From positions 1 through 5,888 of the forward strand of contig JAGTVE010000185.1 in assembly GCA_018224485.1 (NCBI GenBank): a stretch of DNA of 5,888 nucleotides, in the 5' to 3' direction. Under the pieces are notes generated by a model. It saw only the letters and a list, made by a program, of their open reading frames with translations, searched no databases and had not been told where the DNA came from. This document shows, piece by piece, positions 1-5,888 of the stretch (its first letter is position 1; each line of letters opens with the position of its first letter). The stretch is from Thioalkalivibrio sp. (GTDB lineage: Bacteria; Pseudomonadota; Gammaproteobacteria; Ectothiorhodospirales; Ectothiorhodospiraceae). The translations under genes were made by a program, and so were the position numbers.

Positions 1-70
1 ACCGCAGTGTAACGACAGGACGCAGCGCAACGGAAGCCGAGCGGAAGGTCGCCGAGAGTGCATACCTCTC
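1..70. other. Left-edge sequence with no recognisable gene
   Basis: No frame gives a recognisable protein. Frame 1 on the + strand meets a TAA at 10-12, which could be the end of a gene entering from the left, but only three codons are visible. On the - strand an ATG at 63-61 opens a frame to the edge with an arginine-rich translation I do not recognise. The - strand also carries TACACT (complement of 6-11), a possible -10 box for a leftward gene beyond the edge. None of these is strong enough to call. Confidence 0.4.
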
Positions 71-343
71 CCCACCACACCGGCCGTAGGAGCGGCTTCC
101 AGCCGCGATTTTCGGCCCGCGTGCCCCCCGAGAAACGGGAATCGCGGCCAGAGGCCGCTCCCACCACACCGGCCGTAGGAGCGGCTTCCAGCCGCGATTT
201 TCGACCCGCGTGCCCCCCCGAGAAACTGGAATCGCGGCCAGAGGCCGCTCCCACCACACCGGCCGTAGGAGCGGCTTCCAGCCGCGATTTTCGGCCCAGG
301 TGCCCCCCGAGAGACGGGAATCGCGGCCAGAGGCCGCTCCCAC
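71..343. repeat. Tandem array of three REP-pair (BIME-like) units
   Basis: Three tandem units start at 71, 160 and 250 (89, 90 and 89 bp). The extra base in unit 2 is a C in a C-run of seven instead of six. Each unit holds a 25-bp REP arm beginning GTAGGAGCGGC (86-110, 175-199, 265-289). About 30 bp later comes an inverted partner ending GCCGCTCCCAC (140-164, 230-254, 319-343). The two arms agree at 21 of 25 positions when one is reversed. Each arm also folds alone: stem GCGGCT/AGCCGC in the first, GCGGCC/GGCCGC in the second, each with a 3-nt loop. Inverted pairs alternate with 10-bp gaps, as in bacterial interspersed mosaic elements. The GTAG head is typical of REPs mobilised by RAYT (Y1 HUH) transposases; no RAYT gene is in the window. 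Unit-to-unit differences are few and lie mainly in the linker between arms, which suggests recent amplification. The array ends 84 bp before mutS. Confidence 0.9.
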
Positions 344-394
344 AACCCCTTGCCCCCTGTTGGCGCGTCCTCTGGGCGATCCAGCTCCCTGCCC

Positions 395-400
395 TATAAT
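395..400 (+). promoter_or_regulatory. Probable sigma-70 -10 box for mutS
   Basis: A perfect TATAAT stands 27 bp before the mutS ATG, in otherwise GC-rich DNA. The position expected for a -35 box (about 372-377, CTGGGC) is a poor match, and there is no TGn extension. Transcription would begin near 407 and give a leader of about 20 nt. The box lies 51 bp after the last REP arm. Confidence 0.6.
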
Positions 401-427
401 CCCGCTTTTGCCCCTGCAGCCGCCGCG

Positions 428-3001
<2,574 letters not shown>

Positions 3002-3006
3002 GGGGA

Positions 3007-3033
3007 CCGGACCGGCGCGGTCCGGCGCCGTTT
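3007..3033 (+). terminator. Hairpin after mutS, possible weak terminator
   Basis: Six bases after the mutS stop lies a perfect 8-bp inverted repeat, CCGGACCG (3007-3014) and CGGTCCGG (3018-3025), with a GCG loop. Only a short TTT (3031-3033) follows, five bases beyond the stem, so it is not a classical intrinsic terminator. It could stabilise the mutS mRNA 3' end or attenuate read-through into fdxA. Confidence 0.4.
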
Positions 3034-3078
3034 CCGGCAGCCTGCGTGCGTGTTCGCGCCCGAGCAGCGATCTGGCGT

Positions 3079-3084
3079 TAGAAT
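3079..3084 (+). promoter_or_regulatory. Probable -10 box for fdxA
   Basis: TAGAAT, five of six matches to TATAAT, lies in the context GTTAGAATGCC, 45 bp before the fdxA ATG. The -35 region is weak; TTCGCG at 3053-3058 is the nearest candidate, but its 20-bp spacer is too long. Together with the hairpin after mutS this suggests fdxA has its own promoter, although read-through from mutS is not excluded. Confidence 0.45.
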
Positions 3085-3129
3085 GCCGCGGCGAAATACA
3101 GTGCCGGCTATTCGAAAACGGAGAACCGC

Positions 3130-3453
3130 ATGACCTACGTCGTTCTTGAAAACTGCATCAGGTGCAAGTACACGGATTGTGTCGAAGTCTGTCCCGTGGA
3201 CTGCTTTCACGAGGGTCCGAACTTCCTGGTAATCGATCCCGACGAGTGCATCGACTGCACCCTGTGCGAGCCCGAGTGCCCGGCAGAGGCGATCGTTCCG
3301 GAGGACGATGTGCCGGAGGGACAGGAGGAGTTCATCGAGCTGAATGCGGAGCTCTCGCGATCGTGGCCGGTGATCACCGCCCGCAAGGACGCGCCTTCCG
3401 ATGCCGAGGAGTGGGACGGGAAGCCGGACAAGCTCCAGTATCTGGAACGCTGA
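3130..3453 (+). CDS. fdxA: Seven-iron ferredoxin FdxA (3Fe-4S/4Fe-4S)
   Basis: Small soluble electron carrier of the Azotobacter vinelandii ferredoxin I type, 107 residues against 106 in the mature Azotobacter protein. It matches along the whole length, including the C-terminal extension that distinguishes this class from short 2[4Fe-4S] ferredoxins (DAEEWDGKPDKLQYLER). By analogy with ferredoxin I, C9, C17 and C50 hold the 3Fe-4S cluster, and C21, C40, C43 and C46 hold the 4Fe-4S cluster. C12 and C25 correspond to the non-ligand cysteines. The first motif lacks one of the usual spacings of a double-4Fe ferredoxin, as expected for this family. GGAGA at 3120-3124 lies 5 nt before the ATG and is a good ribosome-binding site. 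The gene follows mutS on the same strand, a linkage known in Pseudomonas and related bacteria. Its physiological partner cannot be read from this window. The product is acidic, as is usual for ferredoxins. Confidence 0.97.
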   Translation: MTYVVLENCIRCKYTDCVEVCPVDCFHEGPNFLVIDPDECIDCTLCEPECPAEAIVPEDDVPEGQEEFIELNAELSRSWPVITARKDAPSDAEEWDGKPDKLQYLER

Positions 3454-3527
3454 CGGTCATCGCGATCGGCGCCGATACGGAGCATTGAAACCCCCCGCCC
3501 CCCCGTGCAGAGACAAAGATGAAGGCG

Positions 3528-3688
3528 CCCTCCCCCGCTTGCGGGGACAAATCCGCCGGGAGCGACTCGAACCGCCGAAGGCGGGCCCGAAGGGCGGAGG
3601 GCAGGATGCCCGGAGTAACGGTTGGGGTGGGGGTGCGGCGCCGGCCCCGGCCCTCACCCCCGGCCCCTCTCCCGCAAGCGGGAGAGGG
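3528..3688. repeat. Hairpin-rich intergenic repeat with 18-bp inverted ends
   Basis: The ends 3528-3545 (CCCTCCCCCGCTTGCGGG) and 3671-3688 are inverted repeats of each other with one mismatch in 18, enclosing 125 bp. Inside are three adjacent small hairpins. CCGCC/GGCGG at 3572-3584 has a GAA loop. GCCC/GGGC at 3585-3595 has a GAA loop. GGGCA/TGCCC at 3599-3611 has a GGA loop. A GT-rich stretch (3620-3636) and a C-rich stretch (3641-3667) complete it. The motif CCCGCAAGCGGGAGAGGGG resembles a dispersed intergenic repeat I associate with several beta- and gammaproteobacteria, but copy number cannot be judged here. No convincing coding frame crosses it. It sits between converging genes and is unrelated in sequence to the repeats at 71-343. 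It could be a non-autonomous mobile element or a structured untranslated region. Confidence 0.6.
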
Positions 3689-3689
3689 G
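3664..3689. terminator. 12-bp perfect stem between converging genes
   Basis: CCCCTCTCCCGC (3664-3675) and its complement (3678-3689) form a perfect 12-bp stem around AA. It is very stable and lies between the 3' ends of fdxA and the DUF1249 gene, so it could stop or block transcription from both sides. There is no T-run on either strand, so classical intrinsic termination is not shown. It is also the right end of the repeat at 3528-3688. Confidence 0.35.
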
Positions 3690-3695
3690 AGCAAT

Positions 3696-3710
3696 GCGTG
3701 ACTTTCACGC
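3696..3710 (-). terminator. Small hairpin after the DUF1249 stop, possible terminator
   Basis: GCGTGA (3696-3701) and TCACGC (3705-3710) form a perfect 6-bp stem with a 3-nt loop. It begins 13 bases past the stop codon of the leftward DUF1249 gene. No U-tract follows in that direction, so it may only mark the mRNA 3' end. Confidence 0.3.
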
Positions 3711-3723
3711 TAACGGTCAGGAA

Positions 3724-4218
3724 TCAGATCAGCGGGTCGACCAGTCGCCGCGACGACGGGGACGTGCTTACCTGAAAGCGATGGCCCTGCGTGAGGCAGA
3801 AGCCCAGCCACTTGAACAGGAACCGGTTGTGCCGCCACCGGCATGCGAGCCCGGGCACGCCGATCCGAGCGTCCAGACTCAGATCCTGACCGCTGCGCCG
3901 GCAGTAGCGTCCAACCACCTCGGCCTGCCGGGCGTCGTGGAACATCCGTATGGTCAGATCCGGCTGCCGCCGGGTCTGGTCTCCGCTCGCGAACTCATAG
4001 GTCAGGCGCACCGTCGTGGTATACGGCGTGCGCTCGAGCACCGTCAGGTGCAGGTCCGATGCCCCCGGGACCCGCGAGACCTGCGCGTCCGCGAACGCAT
4101 CCAGGTCCGGACACAGGCGCCGAAGGCGGAGGTAGTTGCTCTCGTACATCTCCATCAGCGCGGCAAAGCTCACGCTACGCGCATTCAGATGGCTCGGCAG
4201 TGGTCGTTCCAGGATCAT
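3724..4218 (-). CDS. DUF1249 (YqiB-family) protein of unknown function
   Basis: A 164-residue protein that I recognise as a DUF1249 member, related to E. coli YqiB (about 140 residues). Shared features in order are: an N-terminal helix with MYESNYLRLRRL (24-35); ERTPYTT at 62-68 (ESTRYTT in YqiB); the RMFHDA motif at 91-96; AEV at 99-101; and a C-terminal NRFLFKWLGFCLTQG segment (131-145) close to the YqiB NQFLADWLRYCL end. No signal peptide or membrane segment is seen, so it is probably cytoplasmic. The biochemical function is unknown to me. In E. coli yqiB lies near nudF and cpdA; neither is present here. The ATG at 4218 fits the family length with about ten extra N-terminal residues. The frame stays open further upstream only as antisense to pgm, with no family similarity there. 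No Shine-Dalgarno sequence precedes the ATG. The gene faces fdxA at its 3' end and is divergent from pgm. Confidence 0.88.
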   Translation of the reverse strand: MILERPLPSHLNARSVSFAALMEMYESNYLRLRRLCPDLDAFADAQVSRVPGASDLHLTVLERTPYTTTVRLTYEFASGDQTRRQPDLTIRMFHDARQAEVVGRYCRRSGQDLSLDARIGVPGLACRWRHNRFLFKWLGFCLTQGHRFQVSTSPSSRRLVDPLI

Positions 4219-4404
4219 GCGGCGCAGTGTACTGCGTTGAAGGCCTGGGAGAATACCGAGCCCCTGCTCGTGTCCGGTCAAATTGCGTAAGCACGAAGAG
4301 ACTTGCACCCACGAGACACCCACACCCATTTCTGCTAATTTCACGCTCGAAGGCAGCGCGCCCGGACCACCGCACTCCGCCCAGGCCAGGGACTTGAAGC
4401 GAAG
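4219..4404. other. Divergent intergenic region between DUF1249 and pgm
   Basis: These 186 bp must hold the promoters of both flanking genes. Leftward, TACACT (complement of 4226-4231) is a candidate -10 box for DUF1249. A TTGACC further upstream on the same strand is too far away to pair with it well. Rightward, the only AT-rich patch is TGCTAATTTC (4333-4342), a weak extended -10 candidate about 60 bp before pgm, with no convincing -35. No clear operator palindrome was seen. Confidence 0.4.
4226..4231 (-). promoter_or_regulatory. Candidate -10 box of the DUF1249 gene
   Basis: On the - strand TACACT (four of six matches to TATAAT) ends 7 nt before the DUF1249 ATG. If it is used, transcription would begin at or beside the start codon, giving a leaderless mRNA; this would agree with the missing Shine-Dalgarno sequence. 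No good -35 box is present at the usual spacing. Confidence 0.3.
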
Positions 4405-5888
4405 ATGGAAATCAGCGTCGTATCGACCCGCCCGTTCACGGACCAGAAACCCGGCACTTCCGGCCTGCGCAAGCAGGTCTCCTCCTTCCGGAAGCCTCAT
4501 TACCTCGAGAACTTCGTCCAGAGCATCTTCGACAGCCAGCCAACGCTGCGCGGCAGCGAACTGGTCGTCGGCGGGGACGGTCGCTTCTTCAACCGCGAGG
4601 CCGTTCAGATCATCCTGCGGATGGCCTGTGCCAACGAGATCCGCAAGGTCACCGTCGGTCGCGGCGGCATCCTGTCGACCCCTGCGGCCAGCCACCTGAT
4701 CCGCACGCGGGATGCGGCCGGCGGCATCGTGCTGTCGGCCAGCCACAATCCCGGCGGCCCCGGCGGCGACTTCGGGATCAAGTTCAACGTGGCCAACGGC
4801 GGCCCGGCGCCGGAATTGGTCACGGCGGCGATCCACGCCGCAAGTCTCGAGATCGACCACTACCGAATCGCGCGCGCGCCGCACATCGACATCGACCACA
4901 TCGGGCACCAGCAGGCCGGGGATATGGAGGTCGAGGTCGTCGATCCCGTGCACGACTACGCGGAACTGATGGAATCGCTGTTCGATTTTCCGGCGATGCG
5001 CGTCCTGCTGCAGTCAGGTTCGTTCAGCATGCGCTTCGACGCCATGCACGCCGTCACCGGACCCTATGCGGAGGAAATCCTCGAACAGCGGCTGGGCGCG
5101 CCGGCCGGCACGGTGATGCGCAAGGAGCCGCTGGCCGACTTCGGGGGATGTCATCCCGATCCCAACCTGACCCATGCGCGCGAGCTCGGACAACTCATGT
5201 ACGGTCGCGGCGCACCGGACTTCGGCGCCGCATCGGACGGTGACGGGGACCGGAACATGATCCTCGGAGCCGGTTTCTTCGTCAGCCCCAGCGACAGTCT
5301 TGCGGTGCTGGCCGCCAATGCCCATCTGATACCGGCCTACCGTGGCGGGCTGAAGGGCGTCGCCCGCAGCATGCCCACCAGCCAGGCAATCGACGCGGTC
5401 GCCGAAGCGCTGGGCATCCCCTGCTACGAGACGCCCACGGGCTGGAAATTCTTCGGCAACCTGCTCGACGACGGGCGCATTACGCTCTGCGGCGAAGAGA
5501 GCTTTGGCACGAGTTCCGATCATGTGCGGGAGAAGGACGGTCTCTGGGCGGTCCTGTTCTGGCTCAACCTGATCGCCGTCCGCAATCAGTCCGTGGCGAC
5601 AATCGTGCGGGACCACTGGCAGCGGTATGGCCGGCACTACTACACGCGGCATGATTACGAGGAGATCGAGAGCGGGCGCGCGGACGAGCTGATGTCCCGG
5701 CTGCGCGCCAGATTCCCCGAACTGCCCGGCAGCAGTTTCGGCAACCTGCGGGTCCGCACGGCCGATGACTTCAGCTACCGGGACCCGGTCGACGACAGCG
5801 TGAGCACGGGTCAGGGTCTGCGGATCCTCTTCGAGGACGGTTCCCGCATCGTCTTCCGTCTCTCCGGAACCGGCACCACGGGTGCGAC
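4405..5888 (+). CDS. pgm: Alpha-D-glucose phosphoglucomutase, PGM1 type (3' end cut off)
   Basis: Interconverts glucose 1-phosphate and glucose 6-phosphate through a phosphoserine enzyme and a glucose 1,6-bisphosphate intermediate, linking glycolysis with glycogen and nucleotide-sugar synthesis in the cytosol. About 494 residues are visible of an expected 540-560, and the frame is open at the right edge. It matches animal PGM1 almost throughout: DQKPGTSGLRK (13-23); the catalytic loop SASHNPGGP with S113 as the phosphorylated serine; the Mg-binding loop DGDGDR with D278, D280 and D282; TPTGWKFFGNL; the sugar-specificity loop GEESFG (363-368); and the phosphate-binding loop RLSGTGTTG from R485. 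All key residues are present, so it should be active. The match is to the eukaryotic-type subfamily, also found in Agrobacterium and cyanobacteria, rather than to bacterial ManB/AlgC-type enzymes. The ATG at 4405 gives the family N-terminus. AGGGA at 4388-4392 is a rather distant (12 nt) ribosome-binding site. Possible glycogen-gene partners would lie off the right edge. Confidence 0.96.
   Translation, partial: MEISVVSTRPFTDQKPGTSGLRKQVSSFRKPHYLENFVQSIFDSQPTLRGSELVVGGDGRFFNREAVQIILRMACANEIRKVTVGRGGILSTPAASHLIRTRDAAGGIVLSASHNPGGPGGDFGIKFNVANGGPAPELVTAAIHAASLEIDHYRIARAPHIDIDHIGHQQAGDMEVEVVDPVHDYAELMESLFDFPAMRVLLQSGSFSMRFDAMHAVTGPYAEEILEQRLGAPAGTVMRKEPLADFGGCHPDPNLTHARELGQLMYGRGAPDFGAASDGDGDRNMILGAGFFVSPSDSLAVLAANAHLIPAYRGGLKGVARSMPTSQAIDAVAEALGIPCYETPTGWKFFGNLLDDGRITLCGEESFGTSSDHVREKDGLWAVLFWLNLIAVRNQSVATIVRDHWQRYGRHYYTRHDYEEIESGRADELMSRLRARFPELPGSSFGNLRVRTADDFSYRDPVDDSVSTGQGLRILFEDGSRIVFRLSGTGTTGA

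Noticed and set aside
61..63. A - strand ATG preceded by GGGGAGAGG
   Set aside because: The purine tract lies only 1 nt from the ATG and the 21 visible codons resemble nothing known to me.
71..343. CRISPR array
   Set aside because: The units are repeated throughout with no unique spacers, and the palindromic arms alternate in orientation, which fits REP/BIME and not CRISPR.
350..427. A 26-residue upstream extension of MutS from a TTG
   Set aside because: It begins before the -10 box and is not part of the MutS family N-terminus; the ATG at 428 gives the expected length.
3453..3719. ACGGTCA repeated at 3453-3459 and 3713-3719 as a possible target duplication around the repeat element
   Set aside because: The copies lie 68 and 24 bp from the inverted ends rather than beside them, and seven bases can match by chance.
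3519..4290. + strand frames through the 3528-3688 repeat and antisense to DUF1249
   Set aside because: They read through palindromic repeat sequence or oppose a gene with clear family motifs; no independent coding evidence.
4219..4953. N-terminal extension of the DUF1249 frame to a 409-residue protein
   Set aside because: The extension runs antisense through the first 550 bp of pgm and shows no similarity to the family; the ATG at 4218 gives a normal DUF1249 protein.
5014..5652. 212-residue open frame on the - strand inside pgm
   Set aside because: It is fully antisense to conserved PGM1 motifs, including the metal-binding loop, and has no recognisable domain.

Overview
The window reads as ordinary chromosome from a GC-rich gammaproteobacterium. 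The evidence is the protein matches: a MutS of E. coli length and layout, an Azotobacter-type seven-iron ferredoxin directly behind it (mutS–fdxA linkage is known from Pseudomonas and relatives), and a DUF1249/YqiB-family protein, a family I know from gammaproteobacteria. The repeats and base composition would suit a Chromatiales/Ectothiorhodospiraceae-like organism, but that placement is a guess. No phage, plasmid, CRISPR, tRNA or rRNA signal is visible.

Layout, left to right. Bases 1-70 hold no recognisable gene. Bases 71-343 are three near-identical tandem 89-90 bp units. Each carries two REP-like palindromes in opposite orientation, so there are six hairpins. A perfect TATAAT at 395-400 precedes mutS (428-3001, +), a complete 857-residue mismatch repair ATPase. 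After a hairpin at 3007-3025 and a probable -10 box at 3079-3084 comes fdxA (3130-3453, +). Bases 3454-3723 are non-coding and contain a second, unrelated repeat: about 160 bp bounded by 18-bp inverted repeats and rich in small hairpins. It lies between the converging 3' ends of fdxA and a DUF1249 gene (3724-4218, -). A 186-bp divergent intergenic region follows. Then comes a phosphoglucomutase of the eukaryotic PGM1 type (4405 to beyond the right edge, +), of which about 494 residues are visible.

The genes do not form one pathway. They comprise DNA repair (mutS), low-potential electron transfer (fdxA), an uncharacterised conserved protein (DUF1249), and interconversion of glucose 1-phosphate and glucose 6-phosphate (pgm). 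mutS and fdxA share a strand but look separately promoted. DUF1249 and pgm are divergent. The items most worth a second look are the two intergenic repeat elements, especially the compensatory base changes between REP arms upstream of mutS. I found no convincing new multi-gene system here.
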